Of a DNA stretch of 64,000 bases, positions 33,574-43,272 are shown one piece after another. The DNA comes from Thiogranum longum (GTDB lineage Bacteria > Pseudomonadota > Gammaproteobacteria > DSM-19610): the NCBI RefSeq assembly GCF_004339085.1, contig NZ_SMFX01000001.1, forward strand, positions 1,361,542 to 1,425,541. Reading direction: 5' to 3'. How positions within the stretch are numbered: position 1 is the first letter of the stretch; each line of letters starts with the position of its first letter. Both the position numbers and the translations under genes were made by a program. The notes under the pieces are model-generated. The model did not search any database and had not been told where the DNA came from. It saw only the letters and a list, made by a program, of their open reading frames with translations.

Positions 33574-35214
33574 ATGAGTAATCTTCTGGCTTTCGTTGCG
33601 GCGATAGTTATTAGTATGGTTCTGATACCACTTATGTCGCGAGTGGCTACCCGTTTTGGCCTGGTTGATCTTCCCTCGGAAAGAAAGGTACACACCACCC
33701 CTGTTCCGCGAGTTGGTGGTGTCGGTATTGTTATCGGAACCCTGGTACCGGTCATGTTGCTTCTGGTGCCGGACAATCTCATTCAATCCTATGTGTTCGG
33801 TGCTTCGGTGCTTTTTGTTTTCGGGCTTTGGGATGACGCATTCGAAATCGGGCACTACCCCAAATTTGTCGGGCAGGTTATCGCAGCATTGGTTGTAGTT
33901 TTGTATGGCGATCTCTATGTCACCCGGTTTCCGTTTTTACCTGGGGGTGAAATTTCCCCGGAATTCGGTATACCGTTTACCCTGATTGCGATTGTAGGCA
34001 TGGTAAATGCCATGAACCATTCTGATGGTCTGGATGGACTGGCAGGCGGCGAATCATTATTCACTCTGGGTGCCATCGCCCTGCTGTCATTTATTTCGGC
34101 AGACGGTATGCAGGCTTTTACGATCGCCGTTGCCAGCATAGGTGGTATTTTGGGCTTCCTTCGTTACAACACGCACCCGGCGCGTGTTTTTATGGGCGAT
34201 TCCGGCAGCCAGTTTATCGGCTATACACTGGCGTTTCTCGCCATTCTTCTTACGCAAAAAATCGACACTTCCCTTAGTCCGGCTGTGGTCCTGTTGCTGT
34301 TGGGTCTGCCGATAGCGGATATCCTGGTTGTACTTGCCAAGCGCGCCAGTCGTGGCAAGAATATTTTTCGTGCGACACGCAATCATATTCATCACCGGCT
34401 ACTCGATCTTGGTTTTCTGCATAGAGAATCGGTCATTATCATTTACTCACTGCAGATGATATTTGTCACGACCGGCGTTTTGATGCGTCATGCAGATAAC
34501 GTCATTATTACTGCCACCTATCTGATATATTGCCTGTTGGTCTTTACTGTTCTCGGTGTGGCCGAGCGGGCCGGGTGGAAAATACACAAGTCTGAACAAC
34601 CTCATCAAGCCAGGCTTACACCTGACGAGTTTGGCTGGAATATTCTCGTCGTGCTCCCGCGCCGTTTCCTTACCATCGGTATCTCTGTATTCCTGATATC
34701 TGCCAGTCTGTTCATTGTTCATGTGCCGGATGATTTTGCCAAAATGTCGTTACTGGTGGCATTCCTGATTGCTGTCGATTTATTTACCGGTTACGGACAG
34801 CGCACGATCATGAGGCGGGTGCTGATATACATCATTGCCGCCCAGGTGGGGTTTCTCTGGATCAATCAGCGACCTGTCTGGTCAAACTATGCAGCGCTGG
34901 CAGAAGTAATTGTTTTTGCGCTAATGTCCGTCGCCTTTATTGTGGCTGTCAAGTATTCGCCACGCCGACGTAAAATTGAGTTCGAACTTACCGCTACCGA
35001 TTATCTGGTGGCATTTAGCGTGCTGGCCGTATTGATAACGTCCAGGGCCGGGTTGTGGGACGTAAGTAGCGTAGCGTTTGTGGTTCAGATGGTTGTCATA
35101 CTCTATAGCTGTGAACTGCTGATTACCGAAAATCGCGGGAAGTGGAGCTGGTTGAGCGCTGCATCGATGGTGGCCGGTCTGGTGCTTGGCGTAAGAGGGT
35201 TACTTACTGGCTAG
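33574..35214 (+). CDS. WecA/MraY-family undecaprenyl-phosphate sugar-1-phosphate transferase, long form
   Basis: Membrane protein of 546 residues that should start glycan synthesis by moving a sugar-1-phosphate (usually GlcNAc-1-P type) to undecaprenyl phosphate. Family motifs: PSERKVHTTPVPRVGGVGIV, NHSDGLDGLAGGESLFTLGA (Asp-rich catalytic loop), FMGDSGSQFIGYTLAF and NHIHHRLLDLGF (His-rich loop). WecA is near 350 residues; here about 200 extra residues add more membrane helices (for example FLTIGISVFLISASLFIVHV) of unknown role. First glycan gene of the locus; it pairs logically with the WecG/TagA transferase at 54973. Confidence 0.88.
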   Translation: MSNLLAFVAAIVISMVLIPLMSRVATRFGLVDLPSERKVHTTPVPRVGGVGIVIGTLVPVMLLLVPDNLIQSYVFGASVLFVFGLWDDAFEIGHYPKFVGQVIAALVVVLYGDLYVTRFPFLPGGEISPEFGIPFTLIAIVGMVNAMNHSDGLDGLAGGESLFTLGAIALLSFISADGMQAFTIAVASIGGILGFLRYNTHPARVFMGDSGSQFIGYTLAFLAILLTQKIDTSLSPAVVLLLLGLPIADILVVLAKRASRGKNIFRATRNHIHHRLLDLGFLHRESVIIIYSLQMIFVTTGVLMRHADNVIITATYLIYCLLVFTVLGVAERAGWKIHKSEQPHQARLTPDEFGWNILVVLPRRFLTIGISVFLISASLFIVHVPDDFAKMSLLVAFLIAVDLFTGYGQRTIMRRVLIYIIAAQVGFLWINQRPVWSNYAALAEVIVFALMSVAFIVAVKYSPRRRKIEFELTATDYLVAFSVLAVLITSRAGLWDVSSVAFVVQMVVILYSCELLITENRGKWSWLSAASMVAGLVLGVRGLLTG

Positions 35215-35235
35215 CGATTTTGAGCCATAACCGGA

Positions 35236-36657
35236 TTATTTGGCGTCGGGGCCGGGCGCGAGGTCAATGAGAAAGATCTCATAACCCCTGACGATGTAGT
35301 CAAGGCGCTTTTCGGACCGTCGCCACACAAGTGAGCCATGCTCGCCAAACCAGGTCTCCAGGTCCCGTGCAAGCGGTTTGCGTCCAGTATTCACTACAAC
35401 CCATGCGCGCTCATAGCCAGTGACGACAGAGCTTATTTTTTCAGACCGGTCACGCCTGACAGCTCTTGGGTTTCCAAGGCCGTGTATCACGGGATATTTT
35501 CCGCGCGCATAGTAATCGAACTCGACCGGGAACGAGATCACAATATCACCAGGACGACGCGCAGCATCGATATAGGCAACTGCGGCGCGTACATCAAGGC
35601 TGTGCCTTCCGGTGTAGTGCGACAGAAATTCCGGCGTCATTGTGGCGAGCAGAATTGCTGTGAGGGACCAGGATACCAGGCGGCCCTGACTGGCGAGTGC
35701 GCGGCGCGCCTCCTCGCACAACACCCCCGCAAGCACGATGATCAGTGGTAAGGCATAGAACAAATAGACAGAACGCGAGTTCAGGAATGAGGAAGCTACA
35801 AGGACAAATGCAGCGGGTAGTGCGATACCGACCAGAAAGTACATACCCAGCCAGGCATTTCGGCGCAGGAGTACGAGCAGGCCGAAGAATGCCGAAACAG
35901 CGACGGGAAGTTGCACGTTGCGTATGATTTGCAGCAGCATCTCGCCGGGTCCATCACCCCATGATACACCGCGTGCCTGGCGCCCCTGCCAGATATCCCA
36001 TATGAACGCCACGGCCCCCAGTGCGCCGAGTGCGCAGAGGGCGAGATAGATCCTGGCGACACGCTGCGACAGGCCTGCCTGTGCGGAACCACGGCCGAGG
36101 ACCACCAGTAGTGCGTATGCCCCGAAAGACACGGGAACCATTACCACCGTCGCATGGAACAGGAAACCGACTGCAGCGGCCACCAGTGCCCAGGTAAGCC
36201 GCCCGAGGTCATCGCGTAGTAATGCCTGGTAGAACAGGTAATAGGACAGTGAACCGAAGAGAAAGGCGCCGGTGTAGAAGCGACTGAACTGTGAGTACCA
36301 CAGGTGCCAGGCACTGAAGATGATCAGCAGGGCGCCGATCAACGCGGCATTGCGACCGACGAGATTGCGCCAGGTCACAAAGAACACGGGTACGCTGAGC
36401 GCGCCGATAAGCATTGCCGGCAAGCGGGCCGATAGCTCCGAGACGCCGAACAGCTTGAACGACAGCAGTGTCAGGGCGTAATAAGCCGGGTTGATAATTG
36501 ACCGTACGCGCTCGGCAGCGAAGTCAACGGTATACACCTCGTCACCGGTAAATCCCCCATCTGGAAGAGCATAAAACCTTGTCAGGAATGCGAGAATGGT
36601 GAGTCCTAATGTCAGAATATTTGTATTTGTTCCGGCATCCGTCGTGTGCACCGACAT
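35236..36657 (-). CDS. Glycosyltransferase family 39-like (ArnT/PMT fold) membrane protein
   Basis: Polytopic membrane protein of 473 residues with a GT-C fold. The first luminal loop has the acidic motif GGFTGDEVYTVDFAAERV, where the Asp-Glu pair is expected to act in catalysis. About ten to twelve hydrophobic helices follow, and a soluble C-terminal part (residues 365-473) contains GRHSLDVRAAVAYIDAARRP. Such enzymes use polyprenyl-phosphate sugars on the periplasmic side. The acceptor is unknown. It is convergent with the WecA-like gene, with 21 bp between stops. Confidence 0.8.
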   Translation of the reverse strand: MSVHTTDAGTNTNILTLGLTILAFLTRFYALPDGGFTGDEVYTVDFAAERVRSIINPAYYALTLLSFKLFGVSELSARLPAMLIGALSVPVFFVTWRNLVGRNAALIGALLIIFSAWHLWYSQFSRFYTGAFLFGSLSYYLFYQALLRDDLGRLTWALVAAAVGFLFHATVVMVPVSFGAYALLVVLGRGSAQAGLSQRVARIYLALCALGALGAVAFIWDIWQGRQARGVSWGDGPGEMLLQIIRNVQLPVAVSAFFGLLVLLRRNAWLGMYFLVGIALPAAFVLVASSFLNSRSVYLFYALPLIIVLAGVLCEEARRALASQGRLVSWSLTAILLATMTPEFLSHYTGRHSLDVRAAVAYIDAARRPGDIVISFPVEFDYYARGKYPVIHGLGNPRAVRRDRSEKISSVVTGYERAWVVVNTGRKPLARDLETWFGEHGSLVWRRSEKRLDYIVRGYEIFLIDLAPGPDAK

Positions 36658-37541
36658 TTTTGATTTCCTCCACGGAGCTGATCTTGCATTATCATTTTTT
36701 ATAATATTACTGGGCTAAACTGACAATTCGCAAGGTTTTATCAATAGCCATTATTCATATAACATATTGTTAAAGCGGGTAAATATCTTTGGATGGCGCT
36801 CAATTTTTTATTGACCCATTATGAATTTCGATCAGAGTGCATAGTAACATTTATTGGCAATTTTTAGCTTAAATATCCGATTCTGTCTTGTAAATCAGAC
36901 AGCCATATAGACATGTAATACAATCTCTTACGTCAGCACTTAATACTCACCGTCGTTTGATGGCGACATATTTGAGTAGGTATGGTTATTCATCGTGCTC
37001 ATGCTAGTTCTAAAAACCGATTGATTACAGTTCAAAAGCCACTTTAACCATGTTGGCATCATAATTGCCTTGTTATATTTTGGTGAGAATGTTCGTTTTT
37101 TACGCCGTGCTGCAGCAAGGATATATATTGAGTAGATAAATGGCCTTGTAGTGGTTTTTGCTCCAAGACATTTGTGGTGCTGGTTTACAAGCACAGCCCG
37201 TAACACACGATCATTTTTCTCGGATTGAGCACTCAGTAATGGATAATGGTGCAGTTGTGTGAATTACAATAGGAATATTAAAATACAATTGGGTAGCCGT
37301 CTGGAATATCGGGAAAAACGGCGTTACGCCTTAGCTCTGCGGGTATTTGTGACGGCAGTCATATTCCCATTTGCACACCTGTAGTAGCCTGACCAAGTAG
37401 TGGGATGCTGGTCCGCAGAGGCCGATGGCCGTGTTAGTAGTTTCCGGAGTCAGTTGTGATGGCCGCGATGATAGAATTTAGACTCTGAGAGTTTTGATCG
37501 ACGACATACCGGTCATTTTATATTTAGTAGAGGTGGTTTAC
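36658..37541. other. Large AT-rich intergenic region with a sigma-54-like promoter
   Basis: These 884 bp separate the GT39 gene (leftward) from the polysaccharide lyase gene (rightward). No convincing protein is seen; a possible 88-codon frame on the minus strand has no ribosome site and no recognisable domain. The region contains an imperfect palindrome CTGTCT-N8-AGACAG at 36883-36902 and a sigma-54-like element at 37055-37068. The long leader could carry regulatory RNA, but no known riboswitch pattern is seen. Confidence 0.55.
37055..37068 (+). promoter_or_regulatory. Sigma-54-like -24/-12 promoter upstream of the polysaccharide lyase
   Basis: TGGCAT-N5-TTGC with GG-N10-GC spacing (GG 37055-37056, GC 37067-37068). 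Ends in TTGCCTTG, much like the element at 32733 (TTGCCTTA). The start codon of the lyase gene is about 470 bp away, so a long leader would result. Confidence 0.5.
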
Positions 37542-38360
37542 ATGAGTAGAAAGTCAATGTTGCAGTATGTGCTGCAGGTAGTATTCTTGGTGGCTCAGTT
37601 CCACTCCAATTTTTTAATGAATGCGAGTGCGTCGTCATTGCTGTACTCAAATAACTTCGATGCCGGTCTTGGTTCTGATTATGTTAAGGCGGGAGCCTGC
37701 TACCCTTACTCATTGACTTCTGCCTCTCCTGATGGGGGCGGTAACTACGCTCTACGAGTTATCATGAAAGGGATGGAAGGATGCGAAGAAGCAAACGGGG
37801 AGATCAAACATCGTGCCATGATGAGGCATGGGGTTGGGCTACGTTTTGCGCCTCGTACGCCGTATTGGATCGGTTGGCGTATATTTGTACCCAATGACTT
37901 CCCCACAGGGCGAGATGATGCCTCACTTATCTATGGGCTGATGAGTGGCAATACGCCTGGAGAAACTGCGTTCTTTATTAGGGGGTCGAAATTTACGTTG
38001 CTCAGACGATGGTCGGATGCTACGGGATTGAATGAAGTCAAGGAGTACGAGGCTCCTGTGCAGAAAGGGAAGTGGACGGACTTCGTGATATACACGGAGC
38101 GCTCTTGGGAGAATGACGGTGTGCTGAAGGTGTGGATGGATGGAAAGCTTGTTGTGAATGCTATAGGTAAAAATGCAACTAACTACAAGAATGATCCCTA
38201 CATGCGAACAGGGATCTATTGGGGTACGAGGGATCGTTCGGATAACTATACTTTGTACTTCGATAATGTTCGCGTCCAATCGGGGGCTGATGGTTATGAT
38301 TTGGTGAACCCAGCAATAGGGCTAGCAGCACCGCTTGCACCAGTATGGGCTAGCAATTGA
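37542..38360 (+). CDS. Secreted polysaccharide lyase-like protein (heparin lyase I fold)
   Basis: Exported protein of 272 residues. Start at ATG 37542 with ribosome site GAGGTGG. A signal peptide ends near MNASASS (about residue 32). The body resembles the polysaccharide lyase family with a concanavalin-like jelly roll: GEIKHRAMMRHGVGLRFAPR, TPYWIGWRIFVPNDFP, WTDFVIYTERSWENDGVLKV and TGIYWGTRDRSDNYTLYFDN. It probably cuts or trims the polymer made by this locus during export. A second, broken copy lies at 49836. Lower GC and different codon use than the housekeeping genes suggest transfer. Confidence 0.82.
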   Translation: MSRKSMLQYVLQVVFLVAQFHSNFLMNASASSLLYSNNFDAGLGSDYVKAGACYPYSLTSASPDGGGNYALRVIMKGMEGCEEANGEIKHRAMMRHGVGLRFAPRTPYWIGWRIFVPNDFPTGRDDASLIYGLMSGNTPGETAFFIRGSKFTLLRRWSDATGLNEVKEYEAPVQKGKWTDFVIYTERSWENDGVLKVWMDGKLVVNAIGKNATNYKNDPYMRTGIYWGTRDRSDNYTLYFDNVRVQSGADGYDLVNPAIGLAAPLAPVWASN

Positions 38361-38439
38361 TATGAATCGGCCCAATTTCACTAGCACTTTTGGTGCTGTT
38401 TGTAGTGGCATAGTGAATTTGGCCACCTGCTTCTGGGTA

Positions 38440-39090
38440 ATGTAATCACTCTTACAAGGAGACAGGTGACAAAATGAAGCAGATAACAAAGATCCTTCAG
38501 CTCGGAGTTTCGGTTGGAATGTGCACAACTGATCGTCGATCAGGGCTGCACGGTTCGAGTGGCATGTGATTCAATGGGCGTCAGCAAGTCGATGCTGGAG
38601 ATGGAGAACAAGGTCTAGCAGCTGCGGAAGGAGCGCCGTATCTATATCTAGAAGCTGGAGAAGCATGTGCCGCGCATTGAGATGGAGAGAGACACCCTAA
38701 AAAAGGCTACCGCGCTCTTGATGTAGGACACGCTGAACAGTTCACGATAGTTCATTGACCTCAAGGGTGTTATCCGGGGAAGCCCTGTGTGAACTGTTTG
38801 GCGTTCACCGCAGCAGTTACCGGGCATGGCGGGATCGGCCAAGGGGAAAGTACCTGCAGAGGAGCTGCAGCCTCGGGAACAGATCAATGCGGCGCATTAG
38901 CTCAGCAATGGATCAGCGGGCGCACACAGTATCGCGAAGATGGTGACCACGGCGGGTACGCCGTTGAGCCTGTACCGGGCCAGTCGGCGAATGAAGATAC
39001 TGGGACTGTTTGGCAGCCAGTTACTTCGGTTGTATCCTGCCTTACCGCTGCGGTATCGCGATACTATACACAGCTACTGTACAATTTATG
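38440..39090 (+). mobile_element. Decayed IS3-family insertion sequence (orfA and start of orfB)
   Basis: Conceptual translation across several stops and frame changes shows OrfA pieces (QLIVDQGCTVRVACDSMGVS, ERDTLKKATALLM) and the start of OrfB (VLSGEALCELFGVHRSSYRA, then TAGTPLSLYRASRRMKILGL). This is the IS3 group with a DDE transposase. The catalytic core and right end are missing here. A piece of the end of such an orfB lies in opposite orientation at 40830-41060, on the other side of the asparagine-synthase-like gene. Confidence 0.8.
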
Positions 39091-39308
39091 CTTTCAATGA
39101 TGTATAAACGGGGCGAAACCGTTCAAGTAGATCTTAGTATTTCTATTTTTGCCCTGCTAATTTTTTAACGTGTGTATAACCACGTGGCGTCAACTTTATT
39201 CGTAGGAACTCCCTAGACAATGCCTGTATTTGCGCTCATGTGCAGTATGCAGTCGTTTAATTGAAGCGGGAGTGGTTATTTCCACGCTACAGAGAGCGTA
39301 TCTTAATT

Positions 39309-40766
39309 ATGCATGGTCATCATTATAATCAGTTTCTGATTTCAGCGACGGAAAGAGAGGTAGCACCTGGGTTTGAAGCGACCAAACATGGCGGTTGGAT
39401 CCTATATAAGAACGGAGATCTCCCATTATTATTGCTTCAAACGCTTGATGGGAAGCCATTGGGTTGCATTTTAGGACTAATAATTGACACTCAGGTCAGC
39501 GTTTTATTTAAGGGTCCCGTTATCATACCGATTTTGAGTAGTGATAGCTGTGCTGCGAAGGAAATGGCCATTCACCAGTTTCTCGATCGCGTTGGCGGTC
39601 GATTTGTGTGCATTATTGCTGATGGTGATCTTCAGAGGCTTTATCTGGATGCCGCTGGGTCGCTTTCATGCGTCTATTCCAATCAACACGGTATTATGGC
39701 TTCCACCCCAGAGCTTATACTCAATGAGAAAAGCTATTACTCCGATATGGACCATGATTTGGTAGCGAAACTGGATGTTTCCTTTCATGGATGGTTTCCA
39801 GGTGGCGTCACCCCGCATAAGTCGATTTCAAGATTGTTGCCAAATCACTATCTCGATCTGCGTAGCTGGCGACAGGTTAGGCATTGGCCAGAATCAAAGA
39901 TTGAGATGACTACATCGGCCGAGTGGACAGCGAGTAAAATTGCGGATAATATTAAAGCCAGTATTCGAGCTGTTACGAATGCGCGCAAAGCTTATCTTCC
40001 AGTTACTGCAGGAAGAGATTCAAGAATGCTTCTCGCGTGCGCAAAGGCCGAATTGGATAGAACCAAACTCGTCATATTTGTCGATATCAAAGAGAATGTC
40101 GATCAATATATAGTCAGAAAGTTGGAATCTATTTTTGGATTAGATGTTGATTATTTACCAATCGCTTACGCATCCCTCGAAGAACGTGACCAATGGTACT
40201 ACGAGGTTGGTCATTGCGTCGGCGGACGAATTTCCGAAATATATCCAACATTAAGAAAGTTAGATCATAAGCGGATCATCATGCCTGGGTTTGGTGGTGA
40301 AGTAGGTCGAGCTTATTATTGGTCAGCAAAGGATACTCGGTCTACGGAGATTACCCCCGAAGAACTCTTACGCCGTTTTCATCTTCCACCGCACCCAGTT
40401 TTGCGTCGTGCGCTTAGAGGTTGGTTGGCTGAGGTGTCTGAATTGCTTGATACGTTTCAGTTGCTTGATCTTGCATATATCGAGCATAGACTTGGTGCTT
40501 GGGGTGGGCCGCAAACCTATGGGCAAGTGAAGTTTACTGATCACATATACCCAATGCTACATAGAGCTATTTTTAAAGATATCCTTTCATTGCCGCCAGA
40601 GTATAAGGCTGGTAACTGCCTTCCAGTGGATATTATACGTAAAGAGTGGCCTGAGCTACTTAATGTGCCCTTTAACAAATATCCTGGAATAAAGGGTGTG
40701 ATCGAAAAAGGCAAGAAAATTCGTAGATTGCCAAGCAAGATCAGTAGGATTATCCGAGGATACTAA
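39309..40766 (+). CDS. Asparagine synthase-like (AsnB superfamily) protein
   Basis: Protein of 485 residues with the plan of glutamine-dependent asparagine synthases. The first 170 residues look like the N-terminal Ntn-type domain but do not start with the catalytic Cys2, so glutamine use is doubtful. The second domain has the PP-loop TAGRDSRMLLACA, which binds ATP and activates a carboxylate. In surface polysaccharide loci such proteins may make amides of uronic acids. I start at ATG 39309; a TTG at 39261 would add 16 residues. AT-rich codon use and flanking IS3 remnants point to acquisition by transfer. Confidence 0.72.
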   Translation: MHGHHYNQFLISATEREVAPGFEATKHGGWILYKNGDLPLLLLQTLDGKPLGCILGLIIDTQVSVLFKGPVIIPILSSDSCAAKEMAIHQFLDRVGGRFVCIIADGDLQRLYLDAAGSLSCVYSNQHGIMASTPELILNEKSYYSDMDHDLVAKLDVSFHGWFPGGVTPHKSISRLLPNHYLDLRSWRQVRHWPESKIEMTTSAEWTASKIADNIKASIRAVTNARKAYLPVTAGRDSRMLLACAKAELDRTKLVIFVDIKENVDQYIVRKLESIFGLDVDYLPIAYASLEERDQWYYEVGHCVGGRISEIYPTLRKLDHKRIIMPGFGGEVGRAYYWSAKDTRSTEITPEELLRRFHLPPHPVLRRALRGWLAEVSELLDTFQLLDLAYIEHRLGAWGGPQTYGQVKFTDHIYPMLHRAIFKDILSLPPEYKAGNCLPVDIIRKEWPELLNVPFNKYPGIKGVIEKGKKIRRLPSKISRIIRGY

Positions 40767-40829
40767 CCTGATGCCTCACTCGGCTTAGAGTTTTAGCCCT
40801 TGCTTGCACTAAGTAAACTTCGGTGGAAT

Positions 40830-41060
40830 GGGTTCTACCCCAATATTAAGTTCCTTGCATCGACAGTTGCAGGCTTCAATGCCGTGCTATGCCTCTACCA
40901 ACGTGGCTTACCCCCTTCAGGGGCCCACTCAGTTTTCAGGCCGCAGGAGGAGCGCTCCATCGGGCTGTTGTCGCAATAATTGCCGCGTCGTCTCATGCTC
41001 TGGGACATCTGATAACGCTGCAGCTTCTGCCGGAAGGACAGACTCGTATACTAACATCCT
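40830..41060 (-). mobile_element. IS3-family orfB 3' remnant, opposite orientation
   Basis: Read on the minus strand it gives RYQMSQSMRRRGNYCDNSPM, then ERSSCGLKTEWAPEGG, matching the transposase end that carries the last catalytic Glu (usual form [20 protein letters not shown]). Frame is interrupted. It belongs to the same IS3 group as the remnant at 38440-39090. The rest of 40767-41279 shows no gene. Confidence 0.82.
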
Positions 41061-41279
41061 TGATCTGAATGGAACATGATGCCTGTCGGCTCGCCTCTCG
41101 ATTCGAATTCCATGGTTAAGGTCTTACTTTCTGTTTTTTATCGGTGAATGAGAGGCGCACGTCTAGTTGTCTTCTTTATGGCGGCTTACGGTATAATCCT
41201 ATCTGTTGTAATATGCATATAGCAACTCTTGGCTATTTTTGGATAATTAATTCGGTAATTCTTGATAAGGTTTATTGCT

Positions 41280-42314
41280 ATGTCTACGGTAAAACAGTTG
41301 ATACCACACGACCAAGCGTTGCTGGTTACTGGATCACTCAATGCCATGGAAGATGACCGTGGTCACGATGACCGGTCGCTAATTCATCCGGTTCAGATAG
41401 TTCTGGATGGAGACGTAATAAACTGCTCATGCTTTGATTCTTTGGGTGAGTTAGGTGTTAGTGCGCTGGTAGTTGTGCAGAAAGACCCGCTAGTCACCTA
41501 TATTACGACAGGTGCGGATTTGATCGAATTATCTATCGAAAATGATGGATCTGCCCAAGTTAGGCGGATTGAAATCCCAGCACTGAAAGATGTACATGAA
41601 ATGTCTTTGCTCGACGGCGTGCTCTGGCTTGCGAACACGGGTTATGATGAGGCAGTGGCAATTGATCTTGATGAGAAGTGTGTTGTCAAAAGGATAGTAC
41701 TGGGGAAATTTCGAGGCAAAATACGTGCATCTTTACCCTCTTTTACTGGTAATGATATCCAAGCAGTAGATCGTTACCATTGCAATCAGGTCTTCCAGGA
41801 TATCAATGGCAAGTTATGTGCCTTAGTGCATCATACGAGCGGAAAGCAACTCCTTAAGAGAATTGCAAGAAAGGTGATTAAGTCGCAAGGTGATGGAGGG
41901 GTTGTTGATCTCGATACGGGGCAAGCGGTCTCGCTTTCATTGAAGGGGCCGCATAGCGTGCGCTGTGTGAACGGTGATTATTGGGTATGCGATAGTGGGT
42001 CAAGGATGCTTAACGTTTATGACGCGACTTGGCGGTTAAAGAACAGATTGCCTACTCATGGTTGGGGGCGAGGTGCTGATTTTTCAAAACACCATGGCTT
42101 GTATTATGTAGGAATATCGGCAGAGCGAAAGCGTTATCGTGACCGCCCTGATTATAACGACCGAAACCTAATAGAGGTTTTTAAGACAGATGATGGTGAG
42201 TTATTGGGTGAAATTCCAATAGTCGATGGCATTGAGCAAATAAATAATGTTTACTTGTTGCAGCGGGGTGTTGTCGAAACTTTGCTCGGTCTCAAGTTAT
42301 CCTCATGGGTATAA
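41280..42314 (+). CDS. Conserved protein of unknown function, beta-propeller-like
   Basis: Protein of 344 residues that I do not recognise with confidence. No signal peptide or membrane helix. Segments such as VHEMSLLDGVLWLANTGYDE, DRYHCNQVFQDINGKLCALV and GPHSVRCVNGDYWVCDSGSR recur with a spacing that suggests a beta-propeller, and resemble the TIGR03032/DUF4915 type proteins found near glycan genes. Start chosen at ATG 41280 (AAGG upstream). It sits between the IS3 remnant and a sulfotransferase and shares the low GC of the 37-42 kb segment. Confidence 0.55.
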   Translation: MSTVKQLIPHDQALLVTGSLNAMEDDRGHDDRSLIHPVQIVLDGDVINCSCFDSLGELGVSALVVVQKDPLVTYITTGADLIELSIENDGSAQVRRIEIPALKDVHEMSLLDGVLWLANTGYDEAVAIDLDEKCVVKRIVLGKFRGKIRASLPSFTGNDIQAVDRYHCNQVFQDINGKLCALVHHTSGKQLLKRIARKVIKSQGDGGVVDLDTGQAVSLSLKGPHSVRCVNGDYWVCDSGSRMLNVYDATWRLKNRLPTHGWGRGADFSKHHGLYYVGISAERKRYRDRPDYNDRNLIEVFKTDDGELLGEIPIVDGIEQINNVYLLQRGVVETLLGLKLSSWV

Positions 42315-42366
42315 GCAAAGTTCGGTATCTACTTTAATGCTATTTAAACACGAGTCAGATTCCTGA

Positions 42367-43272
42367 ATGCTACCAAATTTTCTTGTTGTCGGGGCACAAA
42401 AGTCAGGAACGACGTCACTTCATCATTATCTGCAGGCGCATCCGGATATCTATCTTCCTGCACAAAAAGAAACCAAGTTCTTTGTTCACGAGAAGTACTA
42501 TTGCAAGGGTACAGGCTTTTACGAAAACGAGTATTTTTACTCACGCAACAACGAAACTGCAGTTGGCGAGGTAGATCCGGACTACCTGTATTATGAAGGG
42601 GCGCTGCCACGCATCGCGCATGATCTCGATCTGGCATCCCTGAAGCTGATCTTTATTTTTCGAAACCCGGTCGAGCGGGCTTTTTCACATTATCTCATGA
42701 GCTACCGTCGGGGGCAGGAACCACATACCTTCGAAGAAGCAATCGAGACGGAGTCGGTGCGTATTGCCGAAGGCCACATGGAGAACTTGCGCTACAGCTA
42801 CGTCTCCCGCGGCTACTACCTGCGACAGGTGGAGCGGTTTCTTGGGTATGTAGATCGGTCACAGATGTTATTTTTGCTGGCAGATGACCTGGAAGCCGAT
42901 CCATCAGCGTGTCTGCAACAGGTATACACTTTTCTCGGCGTAGCCAGTGATTTTGTTCCATCCAGTCTCGGTGAGCGCTTTCACCGGGCCACCGTTCCGC
43001 GCAGTCTTTCGCTGCTGCGCTGGATCAAGGAACCTGGTAGCGGGAAGCAACTGTTGCGTTTACTGATACCATTTTCATCGCTACGCCAGTCGCTGCGCGC
43101 GTGGCTGTTGCGCATCAACCAGACGAACCCCGGCGATCTGGCGCTGAATCCTGAAACACGCAAGCGGCTGGTAGAGTTGTATCGATCAGAGAATGCCCGG
43201 CTCGCGGCGTTTCTTGATCGCGATCTCGATCACTGGAACCACTTGCCGGATAGTCCCGGGCGGCAGTCATGA
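42367..43272 (+). CDS. Sulfotransferase (copy 1)
   Basis: Cytoplasmic sulfotransferase of 301 residues that should move sulfate from PAPS to a sugar. The 5'-phosphosulfate loop is VGAQKSGTTSLHHYLQAHPD (residues 7-26) and the 3'-phosphate site is IFRNPVERAFSHYLMSYRRG. It is most like heparan N-sulfotransferase type enzymes. The stop overlaps the start of the flippase gene by 4 bp (ATGA), so the two are coupled. One of four sulfotransferases in the locus. Confidence 0.88.
   Translation: MLPNFLVVGAQKSGTTSLHHYLQAHPDIYLPAQKETKFFVHEKYYCKGTGFYENEYFYSRNNETAVGEVDPDYLYYEGALPRIAHDLDLASLKLIFIFRNPVERAFSHYLMSYRRGQEPHTFEEAIETESVRIAEGHMENLRYSYVSRGYYLRQVERFLGYVDRSQMLFLLADDLEADPSACLQQVYTFLGVASDFVPSSLGERFHRATVPRSLSLLRWIKEPGSGKQLLRLLIPFSSLRQSLRAWLLRINQTNPGDLALNPETRKRLVELYRSENARLAAFLDRDLDHWNHLPDSPGRQS

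Noticed and set aside
36940..37206. An 88-codon open frame on the minus strand in the large gap before the polysaccharide lyase
   Set aside because: No ribosome site, no recognisable domain, and it overlaps a plus-strand sigma-54-like element; the region looks non-coding.
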